57,353 nucleotides of DNA from RUG11198 sp964600615 (lineage in GTDB: Bacteria > Bacillota_I > Bacilli_A > RF39 > UBA660), in the NCBI GenBank assembly GCA_964600615.1, contig CAZRJK010000010.1:1-57353 (forward strand), given 5' to 3'. A model generated the notes under the pieces. That model saw only the letters and a list, made by a program, of their open reading frames with translations. It did no database searches and was not told where the DNA came from. Positions within the stretch are counted from its first letter, which is position 1. Each line of letters starts with the position of its first letter. This document shows, in pieces, positions 31,212 through 40,736 of this stretch. A program made the translations under genes and the position numbers.

Positions 31212-33755
31212 CTATTTAAGTTTTTCTTTTAATTCATATAATAAATTTAATGCTTTAATTGGAGTTAATTCTAAAACATTGGTATTTCTAATTACTTCCT
31301 CTACTTCACTCTTTTTAGTAATAAAATCTAATGGAAGTGTAGTTTGTATAGATATCTCTTTATGCCCCTTCCCTACTTCGCTATCCTCATAGGTAGATAA
31401 TATTTCAGATGCTCTAGTTATAACTTCTGAAGGTAAACCAGCTAATTTAGCTACATTAATACCATAACTCTTATCTACAGATCCATCCAATACTTTATGT
31501 AAAAATATTACTTCATCGTCTTTTTCAGTAGCAGTAACGTGCTTATTTTTTAAATGCTTTAATGTTTTTTCTAAACTAGTAAGTTCATGATAATGAGTAG
31601 AAAATAAAGTTTTACATCCAATCATATCATGAGTATATTCTAATATAGCTTGTGCTAAACTCATACCATCATAAGTAGCAGTTCCCCTACCCAATTCGTC
31701 AAATAATATTAAACTATTCTTAGTAGCATTTAAAATAGCATTAGACGCTTCTACCATTTCTACCATAAAAGTAGATTCACCACTAACTAAATCATCACTA
31801 GCACCAATTCTCGTAAATATCTGATCAAATACAGGCAATTTTGCCTCCTCAGCAGGCACAAAACAACCTATCTGGGCCATTATTACTATAATAGCTAATT
31901 GGCGCATATAAGTACTCTTTCCAGCCATATTAGGACCCGTTATTAATAAAGTACTAATATTATTATCCATAACTATATCATTACTAACATATTCATCCTT
32001 AATAACTCTTTCAACAACCGGATGTCTAGATGATATTAATTTTAAATTATGATCTACGGTTAACGTAGGCTTAACATAATTATATTTTTCACTAACTAAA
32101 GAAAAACTCTGTAAAACATCTATCTCACTAATAGCCTTAGCTATCATCTGTAACTTAGGAATATATTTTTTTACCTTATCTCTAATATCAATAAATAAAT
32201 CATATTCTAAATTAATAATTTTCTCCTCAGCACTCAATATTAAATCTTCTTTTTCTTTTAAAGTATTAGTAATAAATCTCTCACAATTAGCTAAAGTTTG
32301 TTTTCTAATATAACCCATCTCATCAGTAACTAAATTTAATTGTCCTTTACTAACTTCGATATAATAACCAAATACCTTATTAAAACCAACCTTAAGATTC
32401 TTAATGCCAGTTCTTTCTCTTTCTTCTATTTCAAATTTACTAATAAAATCCTTACCACCACTTCTTAAATCCTTAAGCTCATCTAATTCAGAAGAATAAC
32501 CTTTTTTTATTAAATAACCTTCTTTTAAACCAACTGGAGCATCCTCATATATAGAATCATCTAATAATTCATATAAAGAAGCCAAAGTATCAATATCATA
32601 ATAAAAATTAATACTATTCATAATCTCTTTAATCATTGGTAAAACAGATAAAGATTTCTTTAATTGAAGTAAATCCCTAGCATTAGCATTACCTAAAGCA
32701 ACTCTACCAGATAATCTCTCTAAATCATATACCTCATATAAATCTTTTCTTAAATCATCACATAAAATAAATTCATCAATTAATTTACTAACAATAGAAT
32801 ATCTTCTCTCAATCTCTTCCTTATCCTTAAGAGGAGACTCTATCCATTGCCTTAACTTCCTACTACCCATAGCAGTCTTAGTATTATCAAGAAGCCATAA
32901 CAAAGAATAATTTCTCTCTTTTAATCTTAAACTCTCCAACAACTCCAAATTTCTCTTAGTATGAATATCCATCCTAAGAAAATTATCATTCTCATTAATA
33001 ATAACCTTCTGTAAATGAGTAATAGTTCTCTTCTGATCAATAACTAAATAATATAATAAATGCTTAATAGCAGTAATATATCTCAAATCACTAATACAAT
33101 CATAACAAAATCTATAATCATCATTATCTAATACATTATCACTAACAGTAACAGTTAATTTATATTGCTCCCTAAACAAATTAAGAACATTATTATTAAC
33201 TAAAGAATTAACAATAACTTCCTTTAAACCAAAAGATAAAACCTCATTAACTAACTTATTATTATCATGATTAATAATCTCAGAATATAACTCACCCGTA
33301 GTAATATCAGTATATACAATACAATAACAATATTCATAATCATAAATACTACCAATATAATTATTCTCTCTCTCATCTAAACTATTAGAATTAACAATAG
33401 TACCAGAAGATATCACCTCAGTAACATCCCTCTTAACAATACCCTTAGCATTTTTAGGATCTTCTAATTGTTCACATATCGCAACCTTATATCCCTTCTT
33501 AACTAATTTATCAATATATACATCCACAGAATGAAAAGGAACACCACACATAGGTACCCTTTCCTCTAATCCCGCATTTCTACCAGTTAAAGTAAGTTCT
33601 AACTCGTGACTAACTAATTCAGCATCTTCGAAAAACATCTCATAAAAGTCACCCAAACGATAAAACAATAATACATCCATATATTGTTCCTTTAATTCAA
33701 CATAATGCCTCATCATCGGAGCTAACTTATTCTTATCTACTTCACTTAACTTCAT
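31212..33755 (-). CDS. mutS: DNA mismatch repair protein MutS
   Basis: Recognises base mismatches and small loops after replication. Seen: the mismatch-reading FYE motif in GDFYEMF near residue 40, connector and lever domains, and Walker A TGPNMAGKSTYMRQ. Also present are the ABC-type dimer motifs (SLILFDELGRGTATYDG, STHYHEL) and a C-terminal HTH region. 847 aa, full length. mutL is not downstream as in many Firmicutes; the gene is followed directly by the convergence terminator. The ribosome site AAGGAAG precedes the ATG. Confidence 0.96.
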   Translation of the reverse strand: MKLSEVDKNKLAPMMRHYVELKEQYMDVLLFYRLGDFYEMFFEDAELVSHELELTLTGRNAGLEERVPMCGVPFHSVDVYIDKLVKKGYKVAICEQLEDPKNAKGIVKRDVTEVISSGTIVNSNSLDERENNYIGSIYDYEYCYCIVYTDITTGELYSEIINHDNNKLVNEVLSFGLKEVIVNSLVNNNVLNLFREQYKLTVTVSDNVLDNDDYRFCYDCISDLRYITAIKHLLYYLVIDQKRTITHLQKVIINENDNFLRMDIHTKRNLELLESLRLKERNYSLLWLLDNTKTAMGSRKLRQWIESPLKDKEEIERRYSIVSKLIDEFILCDDLRKDLYEVYDLERLSGRVALGNANARDLLQLKKSLSVLPMIKEIMNSINFYYDIDTLASLYELLDDSIYEDAPVGLKEGYLIKKGYSSELDELKDLRSGGKDFISKFEIEERERTGIKNLKVGFNKVFGYYIEVSKGQLNLVTDEMGYIRKQTLANCERFITNTLKEKEDLILSAEEKIINLEYDLFIDIRDKVKKYIPKLQMIAKAISEIDVLQSFSLVSEKYNYVKPTLTVDHNLKLISSRHPVVERVIKDEYVSNDIVMDNNISTLLITGPNMAGKSTYMRQLAIIVIMAQIGCFVPAEEAKLPVFDQIFTRIGASDDLVSGESTFMVEMVEASNAILNATKNSLILFDELGRGTATYDGMSLAQAILEYTHDMIGCKTLFSTHYHELTSLEKTLKHLKNKHVTATEKDDEVIFLHKVLDGSVDKSYGINVAKLAGLPSEVITRASEILSTYEDSEVGKGHKEISIQTTLPLDFITKKSEVEEVIRNTNVLELTPIKALNLLYELKEKLK

Positions 33756-33777
33756 ATTTATACTTCCTTACATATAA

Positions 33778-33821
33778 ATTATAACAAAAAAAAGAAGTAA
33801 ATAATTATATTTTACTTCTTT
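33778..33821 (-). terminator. Terminator fused to the mutS extended -10 promoter
   Basis: On - strand: AAAGAAGTAAA (33821-33811) pairs with TTTACTTCTTT (33801-33791), T run, then TGTTATAAT (33786-33778). It ends the gene at 33831 and starts mutS. A near-identical copy is at 35258-35300. Confidence 0.86.
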
Positions 33822-33830
33822 GTTTACAAC

Positions 33831-35237
33831 TTAACGAGTTACACTATTATTTTTATTTATAATATCATCATATAAACCAATCATATCACAAACCTGTTCA
33901 GTAGAATAATTACATAAATTAGTACTAATATCTAGTATAGTATTAGAACTAACATTATGATCAAAAGAATATTTAGTAAATAATATACCAACAATATATA
34001 ATAATTTCCCATAAAAATTTTCTAAAACATCACCTTTAAATAAAGACACAATAGTAGCATGACTAATATTATATCTATCTATTAAATTATTAATAGTTTC
34101 ATTATTTAAATTATTTTTAAAATATAATTCTATTAAATCAACAACAAAAATACAACTATAAAGAGAATTAATAGATAAAGCATTTCTAGCAACAGAAAAA
34201 TTAGAATGCATCCCTTTATCAACAATATATTTCTTAGCTAAACTTTCAAAATAAATAGACGGAAATTCACCAAAATAAGATGACTCGCGAGAAGAATTAT
34301 ATTCATCATTCTTTAAAGAATTATAATGAAGTAATTCATGAATTAAAACAATAAAATCAGTTGTTGTTCCCAAAGAATTAATAACAATCTCCATACTAAT
34401 AGGATCTACATAAGCATTTTCATCAGAAGAAAGTTTAGAAATATTATCTTTTGTTTTAACAACATTACTTTTCTTAACAGATAAATTACCCTCATCAAGA
34501 ATATCATTAAATATATTTACCATCTTACCAGTTTTATCAGTATCTTTAAAAAAAGCAAAAATTAAATCAATTAATTCTTCATTAGATAATTTAGTATCTT
34601 CTTTAAAATCAGCAGCAAGCTCTTTAGCAATTTCATCCTCATATTTTTCTAAAAGTAATAATATAATTTTCTTAAAATTAGGTAAATTCCTTAAATTATC
34701 TAAAAAAGGATCATCTTCATCAATTAATTCCATAATAGAACTAAGGGAATAATTAATAAAAGAATTTCTTAATTCAGGTTTTTCTGAAACAAATAAAACC
34801 TTATTACTAACTTTACTAATATCTCCCATAAATCCAATTTTAATAATAATATTATCACTATTAATATGATAAATACATTCCTTACTATTAATATCTTTAT
34901 TGCAAATAATCTTAATTTTCTTATCAACAAACTTATTATAATCAATATCAAATAAAGAAATCTTTTCTGCAAAATACTTTTCTACCTCATTAGAATAAAT
35001 AAAAGTAATACCATGTAAATTAATTTCCTTAACTTCGTGTTTACTTAATTCATTACTAATCTTTTTATATAACTTATTATATTTATCTGTATTTAAAAAC
35101 TTAGCATTTGCTATTTTTTTAAATTCATCTATCTCAGAAGGAAGTAAAACATCTTTAAACAAAACATCTTTTAATTCTTCATCATCCAAAAGAAAAGTAT
35201 AATCATCATCAAATTCACCTAAAAAAGATTTATCCAT
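33831..35237 (-). CDS. Putative M3-like zinc metallopeptidase
   Basis: 468 aa. VLIHELLHYNSLKN has HExxH at residues 300-304, followed by FGEFPSIYFESL with E324 at the distance of the third zinc ligand. This H-E-x-x-H...E-x-x-S-x-x-x-E layout recalls oligoendopeptidase F and other M3 peptidases. The rest is not recognisable and shorter than PepF (about 600 aa). No signal peptide, so it is probably cytoplasmic peptide degradation. A second HExxH protein is at 25057, without similarity in the rest. Confidence 0.72.
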   Translation of the reverse strand: MDKSFLGEFDDDYTFLLDDEELKDVLFKDVLLPSEIDEFKKIANAKFLNTDKYNKLYKKISNELSKHEVKEINLHGITFIYSNEVEKYFAEKISLFDIDYNKFVDKKIKIICNKDINSKECIYHINSDNIIIKIGFMGDISKVSNKVLFVSEKPELRNSFINYSLSSIMELIDEDDPFLDNLRNLPNFKKIILLLLEKYEDEIAKELAADFKEDTKLSNEELIDLIFAFFKDTDKTGKMVNIFNDILDEGNLSVKKSNVVKTKDNISKLSSDENAYVDPISMEIVINSLGTTTDFIVLIHELLHYNSLKNDEYNSSRESSYFGEFPSIYFESLAKKYIVDKGMHSNFSVARNALSINSLYSCIFVVDLIELYFKNNLNNETINNLIDRYNISHATIVSLFKGDVLENFYGKLLYIVGILFTKYSFDHNVSSNTILDISTNLCNYSTEQVCDMIGLYDDIINKNNSVTR

Positions 35238-35257
35238 ATTATCACTACCTTAATAAC

Positions 35258-35300
35258 ATTATAACAAAAAAAGAAGTAAATAAATATATTTTACTTCTTT
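35258..35300 (-). terminator. Terminator fused to an extended -10 promoter
   Basis: On - strand: AAAGAAGTAAA (35300-35290) pairs with TTTACTTCTTT (35280-35270), T run, TGTTATAAT (35266-35258). It serves the metallopeptidase gene. Nearly the same as the element at 33778-33821. Confidence 0.86.
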
Positions 35301-35305
35301 GTTTA

Positions 35306-35851
35306 CTACTTAACAATTAATACATCTTTCTTATATTTCTTTATACCATCAATAATCTGTTTCTTATCCTTTATATCAAAAAACAAATATATACCCTTAC
35401 CAAGAAATATAACTAAAGAATAATGACCTACTACTATACCTTCTACTCTATCCCATAAAAAGAATAATTCAATATCCTTAAAAGAACTAATATCTAATAT
35501 TCCTCTTCTTTTTATAATAATAGAGCTAAAGAAATTATTTCTTTTTCTATATAAATAACTAAGATATATTCTACATAATCCTAATATAAAATAAATAATA
35601 TCAAATATTAAAACAAATAAAGCAAAAAAATATAAATAAAAATCCTTAAACCTTAATATTAAAAATAAATTTATAATAAATATACTAATAAATATTATAA
35701 ATAGATAACTAATATAATTCATACCAACTATTCTTTTCTTCTTAAGTATTCTACTTTTATTCATAGCAATACCTCTAGCTTCATTAAAAATATCAAAATA
35801 GTTCTTAGATAAATCAGTATCTATTCTAATATCAGTAGACAATATATTCAT
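35306..35851 (-). CDS. YcxB-like membrane protein
   Basis: 181 aa with two hydrophobic helices (about residues 50-70 and 75-100). A C-terminal soluble domain has strand-rich segments (IIIKRRGILDISSFKDIELFFLW, then VGHYSLVIFLGKGIYLFF), the pattern of the PH-like YcxB family. In that family the C-terminal domain faces the cytoplasm; function is unknown. GAGGTGAT supports the ATG. Confidence 0.7.
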   Translation of the reverse strand: MNILSTDIRIDTDLSKNYFDIFNEARGIAMNKSRILKKKRIVGMNYISYLFIIFISIFIINLFLILRFKDFYLYFFALFVLIFDIIYFILGLCRIYLSYLYRKRNNFFSSIIIKRRGILDISSFKDIELFFLWDRVEGIVVGHYSLVIFLGKGIYLFFDIKDKKQIIDGIKKYKKDVLIVK

Positions 35852-35874
35852 AGAATCACCTCTATTATAATTAG

Positions 35875-35911
35875 ATTATAACAAAAAAAAAGTAATTTTA
35901 CAATTACTTTT
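35875..35911 (-). terminator. Terminator fused to an extended -10 promoter
   Basis: On - strand: AAAAGTAATT (35911-35902), loop GTAA, AATTACTTTT (35897-35888), T run, then TGTTATAAT (35883-35875) for the YcxB-like gene. The helD stop codon is inside the 5' arm. Confidence 0.85.
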
Positions 35912-37922
35912 GATTATATATTATTAATTGATGTTGTGCCCTTGTACAAGCTACATAATATAAGTATTTTTCCTTATCTATATAACTATTATCAATATTA
36001 GTATAAACTATAACAGCATCAAATTCTAACCCCTTAGCCATATAACTTGGTATAACTACTAATTCCCTACTATATTTATCATTATCTTGATCTATCATTG
36101 AAATATTTACTTTATCTTTTAAATTCTCATATAAATAACTAGTTTCTTTATCAGTTTTAGTAATAATACCAATAGATTTATAATTATTTTTTAAATATTT
36201 AATATCATCTATTAAACTATCTATTTCATTATCTAAATTATTTCTAACTAATACCTCTTTCCTCTCACCACGTCTAATCGCACTAACATGAGATATATTT
36301 AATATTTTATTAGTAAATTCAATTATTTCTTCACTAGACCTATATGTTTTAGTTAATTCCAAATATCTAGAACTAGGTAACATCTTCTTAATAATATCTA
36401 AACTATCATATTTATAATAAGGATTAATAGTCTGATTAACATCACCTAATATTGTATAATTAGCATTTTTAAATATCTTAAACAATAATTTATATTGAAT
36501 TAACGTATAATCTTGAGCTTCATCTATAACTACTTCTTTAATATCAGTATTATAATTAATACCCTCTAATAAACTCTTCATATATATTAATATAGTAGCA
36601 TCTTCATAATTAATTAATTTTTTATTAGTAATTTGCTTACTTCTCTTATATTTAGAATAATTACTATTAAAAAATTCATTATAAATATTAATATAATCTA
36701 TATCATAAGATAATCTATCTAATAAAAATCTCTTAATTTGTGACTTTTTATTATATTTACCCTTATAATTCCAATCACATATCTTTTCTGCCATAAAATT
36801 TAATCTCTCAATAACAGGAAAATGTTTATATCTATTCCTAAATAAATCATTTAATTCTTCCTTAGTATAAGTTATATCTCTTAAAAATAAATCATCTCTA
36901 AAATATAATTTACTAATAAACTCATTAATATAATTTTCTATATCCAATACAATATTATCACTTAATTTATAACTAATAAGATTATAATCTATTAAATCTT
37001 TATTTTGATAATATCTTTCAATAAAATTAGTAAAAGATTCAATATGTTTGAATTCACCCAAATAAGTAGTTAAAAATATATGTAACGATGTTTCCTTAGT
37101 ATTCTCTTCACCTAACTCAGGAAGCACATTAGATATATATTGAGAAAACACTTTATTTGGAGATAATATCAAAATATTATTACTATTTAATTCTTCTATC
37201 TTATATAACAGAAAAGCAATTCTATGAAGAGCTACCGATGTCTTACCAGAACCTGCTATACCTTGAACAATTAAATTATTATCATCAGTATTTCTTATTA
37301 TTTCATTCTGTTCTTTTTGAATTGTATTAACAATATTCTTCATCTTATCAGAAGTATCACTAGCAAGTACTTCTTGCAATAATTCATCATCAATATTAAT
37401 TTCATTATCAAATACATGCAATAACTTAGCATCTTCTATAGTATATTGCCTTTTTTTTAAGATATTACCACTAATAGTACCACCCGGAGCCTCATATAAA
37501 GCCTTACCTAATTCATAATCATAAAACAAACTACATATAGGACTTCTCCAATCATGAACTAAATAGTTTAAATTATCTTCAACATGTGTAATACCAATAT
37601 AAATATCTTGTACCCCTTCATCATCACTATCAAATACTATTCTACCAAAATAAGGCTTATCCTGAACTTTATATAACTTTTGTAAATAAGCTCCCTTACT
37701 CATAAGTATTGATATCTCTACATCATTATCAGATATCATAGTAGCTAGTTCCTGGGGATCCATATCAGTATGACTATCCCAAATAAATTTCTTAAATTCT
37801 AATTGCTTCTCTTCATCACTAGCAAGTTTACTACCCAATACTGAAATATGTTTCCGAATAACATCAACAACCATAGCAAGTCGTTTTTCCTCAAGAATAA
37901 ATTCACTCTTACTAATTGGCAC
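35904..37922 (-). CDS. helD: HelD-type DNA helicase IV / RNA polymerase recycling ATPase
   Basis: UvrD-like SF1 ATPase that in Bacillus removes stalled RNA polymerase from DNA. Seen: an N-terminal charged coiled-coil (ISKSEFILEEKRLAMVVDVI...), Walker A GIAGSGKTSVALHR near residue 225, Walker B VIDEAQDYT, the Q-rich ILGDVNQ, ELTKTYRSSEEI, and the late SYMAKGLEFDAVIVY with CTRAQHQL. 672 aa, slightly shorter than the 770-aa Bacillus protein. Start codon is GTG; GGGAGTGAT lies 3 bases upstream. A leader with two overlapping hairpins precedes it. Confidence 0.88.
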   Translation of the reverse strand: MPISKSEFILEEKRLAMVVDVIRKHISVLGSKLASDEEKQLEFKKFIWDSHTDMDPQELATMISDNDVEISILMSKGAYLQKLYKVQDKPYFGRIVFDSDDEGVQDIYIGITHVEDNLNYLVHDWRSPICSLFYDYELGKALYEAPGGTISGNILKKRQYTIEDAKLLHVFDNEINIDDELLQEVLASDTSDKMKNIVNTIQKEQNEIIRNTDDNNLIVQGIAGSGKTSVALHRIAFLLYKIEELNSNNILILSPNKVFSQYISNVLPELGEENTKETSLHIFLTTYLGEFKHIESFTNFIERYYQNKDLIDYNLISYKLSDNIVLDIENYINEFISKLYFRDDLFLRDITYTKEELNDLFRNRYKHFPVIERLNFMAEKICDWNYKGKYNKKSQIKRFLLDRLSYDIDYINIYNEFFNSNYSKYKRSKQITNKKLINYEDATILIYMKSLLEGINYNTDIKEVVIDEAQDYTLIQYKLLFKIFKNANYTILGDVNQTINPYYKYDSLDIIKKMLPSSRYLELTKTYRSSEEIIEFTNKILNISHVSAIRRGERKEVLVRNNLDNEIDSLIDDIKYLKNNYKSIGIITKTDKETSYLYENLKDKVNISMIDQDNDKYSRELVVIPSYMAKGLEFDAVIVYTNIDNSYIDKEKYLYYVACTRAQHQLIIYNQK

Positions 37923-37943
37923 CTTATCACTCCCTTACACGCC

Positions 37944-38009
37944 AAAAAGCACTCTCAAAATCGAAAGTACTTGTTCAAGTAAAAATAAACTGCATAATTC
38001 ATTATAGCA
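37944..38009 (-). promoter_or_regulatory. helD promoter and attenuator-like leader
   Basis: On - strand: extended -10 TGCTATAAT (38009-38001). About 20 bases on, a short hairpin ACTTG-AA-CAAGT (37980-37969) overlaps the 5' arm of a 10-bp terminator-like hairpin, AAGTACTTTC (37972-37963) with GAGAGTGCTT (37956-37947). That hairpin contains two G-T pairs and is followed by T5 (37948-37944). The two hairpins share AAGT and cannot form together, which is the logic of an attenuator. Confidence 0.62.
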
Positions 38010-38028
38010 TTATTTTTATAAAATACAA

Positions 38029-38901
38029 CTATTTTTTAATTTTTTTCTTAATATTTATCTCATCTATCTCCATAGGATAGAAAAAATTAAATAATCTAAT
38101 CATACCAGAAGATTTACTAAGTTTAGTTATACCTCCACTTATAATTAAATACTTATTTAAATCTAATTTAACTAAATTTCTTGAATACTTAGGAAACAAT
38201 TTTTTACTAGGACTAACCAATCCACGATTATCACTAAATAATCTATCAATAAAAGAAAATACTAATCCATTATGCATATGTCCAGTAAGAATAATATCAA
38301 AATTATTAAGAATATTTCTAATATCCTCATCAAACATATTAATAGGACTATGAATAACAGCAATATTAACTTTATTCTTTTTAGAAATAAATAAACTCAT
38401 ATCAAGAGAACTATAATAGTTTTTCTCTATCTCTAAATTTTTAGAAGAATAATAAGCACCAACAGGTAAATTAAAACCAACAAACCTAACAAATCTATCT
38501 TCATATACATTATCATTAATAAGGAAAACATTACATTCTTTTAAATTACTAATATATTTATCATATAATTCATCTCTAACATCATAGAATTTTAACTTCT
38601 TACTCTTATTAATATCATGATTTCCCAAAACAATAATAACTTTATAATTATTAGTTAATTCCTTTACCCAATCATAAAAACAATTAATCCTATTATCATT
38701 AACAATATCCAAAGAATCAATTAAATCACCAGCAATAACAATATAATTAGGTGCTAAATAATCAATTTTTTTCTTTAATTTGACTAGAATATTATTATTA
38801 AATTTATCACTATAATGAATATCACTAATTAAACATATCTTAGTATTACCATTAATTTTATTATAATCAAATGAATATTTCTTAACAAAACAATTAATAA
38901 T
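38029..38901 (-). CDS. Metallophosphoesterase with a probable ATT start
   Basis: Calcineurin-like phosphoesterase, probably YkuE-type. Starting at the first ATG (38712) would lose the first metal motif: the open frame continues upstream and encodes ICLISDIHYSD (D-x-H) and VIAGDLID (G-D-x-x-D). The rest, LGNHD, AVIHSP and LTGHMHNG, follows. No ATG, GTG or TTG is found in frame upstream. The only well-placed start is ATT at 38901 (or 38898), just after the strong ribosome site AGGGGTGAT, giving about 290 aa. The gene begins 29 bases after the tig stop, so it is probably in the tig operon. Confidence 0.72.
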   Translation of the reverse strand: MINCFVKKYSFDYNKINGNTKICLISDIHYSDKFNNNILVKLKKKIDYLAPNYIVIAGDLIDSLDIVNDNRINCFYDWVKELTNNYKVIIVLGNHDINKSKKLKFYDVRDELYDKYISNLKECNVFLINDNVYEDRFVRFVGFNLPVGAYYSSKNLEIEKNYYSSLDMSLFISKKNKVNIAVIHSPINMFDEDIRNILNNFDIILTGHMHNGLVFSFIDRLFSDNRGLVSPSKKLFPKYSRNLVKLDLNKYLIISGGITKLSKSSGMIRLFNFFYPMEIDEINIKKKIKK

Positions 38902-38929
38902 ATCACCCCTATCAAAAGAAAAAGAAGAA

Positions 38930-40168
38930 TTATTCTCCTTTCATAATTTCAATAGCTTTACGTACTTCAAGATCATATTTCATAGCTTCCATACCACCTA
39001 AGTTTTTAACAACATCTTCAGTTGTCATATTATACTTCTTAGCCATATCATCAATTTCCTTATTTACTTCTTTATCTGTTACTTTAATTTTCTCTTCCTT
39101 AATAACAGCTTGCAATAAATAACTATTCTCAATTCTTCTTAAAGCTTCAGACTTCATATTATTAATAATATCTTCTTTAGTAGTATTAGCATATTGTAAA
39201 TATAACTCTTCATTAATACCTTGCATCTTCATATTCTCAAGGAAATTATTATACATAGCATTAGCTTCAGCATCAACTATCTCATCATCAATATCACACT
39301 TCATATTACTAGAAGCAGCCTTTAATAAAGCATCAACATATTTACCTTCAGCATCTCTATCTTTTTCTAATTTAATTTCCTCTTTAATCTTAGCTTCTAA
39401 CTCACTCTTATTAGTAACATCTTTCATACCTAAATCTAAGAAAAAATCTTTATCTAAAGTAGGAATAACCTTATTCTTAATTTCATTTACCTTAACTTTA
39501 AAAATAACTTCCTTACCAGCTAAATCAGCCATTCCATAATCCTTAGGGAAAGTAAGCTTAATATCTTTAGATTCACCATTCTTCATACCCTTAACTCCAT
39601 CCTCAAAACCAGGAATAAAAGTATTACTACCAATCTCTAAAGAATAATTTTCTCCCTTACCACCATCAAATGGAACACCATCTTTAAATCCTTCAAAATC
39701 AATAACTGCTACATCACCAGTTTCAACCTTACCAGATTCTTTAACTACTAATTCAGCATAATCTTTTAAAAGAGCATCTATTTTCTTATCAATCTCTTCC
39801 TTAGAAACCTTGATAGTTTCTTTCTTAACACCTAAATTTTTATATTTACCTAATTTAACCTCTGGTTCAGAAACAACTGTAAAATTAACCTCTAATTCTT
39901 TATCATCTAATTTTACTATATTAACCTTAGGCTCTACCACTGGTTTTAAATTTTTATCAAAAATAATTTCACGATATTTCTTATCAATTAAATTATTAGC
40001 AGCTTCCATAACTATTTCTCCAGGAAACTTCTTTTCAAACATAGCTCTAGGAGCTTTACCTTGTCTAAAACCATCTATTCTATGTTTAGCATTTAATTTA
40101 GTAAAAGCTTTATCTTTAGCTTCTTCCCATTCCTTACCAGTTACTTTATAATTAATTTCCTTCTTCAT
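38930..40168 (-). CDS. tig: Trigger factor
   Basis: Ribosome-bound chaperone with peptidyl-prolyl isomerase activity. Seen: ribosome-binding signature GFRQGKAPRAMFEKKF (about residues 34-49), a central FKBP domain (VAVIDFEGFKDGVPFDGGKGENYSLEIGS pattern, LTFPKDYG), and a helical C-terminal domain ending in a charged tail. 412 aa, close to the normal 425. It follows greA by 15 bases and is probably co-transcribed. Confidence 0.94.
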   Translation of the reverse strand: MKKEINYKVTGKEWEEAKDKAFTKLNAKHRIDGFRQGKAPRAMFEKKFPGEIVMEAANNLIDKKYREIIFDKNLKPVVEPKVNIVKLDDKELEVNFTVVSEPEVKLGKYKNLGVKKETIKVSKEEIDKKIDALLKDYAELVVKESGKVETGDVAVIDFEGFKDGVPFDGGKGENYSLEIGSNTFIPGFEDGVKGMKNGESKDIKLTFPKDYGMADLAGKEVIFKVKVNEIKNKVIPTLDKDFFLDLGMKDVTNKSELEAKIKEEIKLEKDRDAEGKYVDALLKAASSNMKCDIDDEIVDAEANAMYNNFLENMKMQGINEELYLQYANTTKEDIINNMKSEALRRIENSYLLQAVIKEEKIKVTDKEVNKEIDDMAKKYNMTTEDVVKNLGGMEAMKYDLEVRKAIEIMKGE

Positions 40169-40183
40169 TCAACTCAACTCCAT

Positions 40184-40657
40184 CTATAATATTGCAATAA
40201 TTTCTACATCATAACTACCATTAGGACTCTCTACAGTACAAACATCTCCAACCTTCTTATCCATAATAGCCATAGCAAGTGGAGATTCATTAGAAATCTT
40301 ATCATTAGAAGGATCAGCCTCTTTAGAACCAACTATACGATATTCCTCATATTCTTCATCTTCATCATCTATATATTTAACTCTAACAGTAGTACCTAAA
40401 CTTACTCTATCAGTATTTCCTTTTTCTATAATATGAGCATTCTCCATAATTTTCTCTAATTCTAAAATTCTACCTTCAACTTGAGCTTGCTCATTTCTTG
40501 CAGCATCATAATCAGCATTCTCAGATAAATCCCCTAAAGCACGAGCTTCCTTCAAAGCTTTAATTACTGCTGGCCTTCTAACATTCTTAAGTTCATTAAG
40601 TTCAGCTTCTAATTCTAGAAAACCTTCATCTGTTAAATAAACTGTCTCATCTGACAT
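40184..40657 (-). CDS. greA: Transcription elongation factor GreA
   Basis: Rescues backtracked RNA polymerase by stimulating transcript cleavage. Seen: N-terminal coiled-coil with the acidic tip (LGDLSENADYDAAR, the D/E residues that reach the active site), and a C-terminal FKBP-like domain (SPLAMAIMDKKVGD). 157 aa, full length. GAGGAGG ribosome site. Strong promoter just upstream. Confidence 0.95.
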   Translation of the reverse strand: MSDETVYLTDEGFLELEAELNELKNVRRPAVIKALKEARALGDLSENADYDAARNEQAQVEGRILELEKIMENAHIIEKGNTDRVSLGTTVRVKYIDDEDEEYEEYRIVGSKEADPSNDKISNESPLAMAIMDKKVGDVCTVESPNGSYDVEIIAIL

Positions 40658-40683
40658 GTTAATTCCTCCTCAACTATTTCAAA

Positions 40684-40712
40684 ATTTTACTCTATTTTAT
40701 ATCATTTGTCAA
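40684..40712 (-). promoter_or_regulatory. greA-tig promoter
   Basis: On - strand: TTGACA (40712-40707), 17-base spacer, TAAAAT (40689-40684). About 27 bases separate the -10 from the greA ATG. Confidence 0.8.
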
Positions 40713-40736
40713 GATAAATTTTATATATAAGACAAA

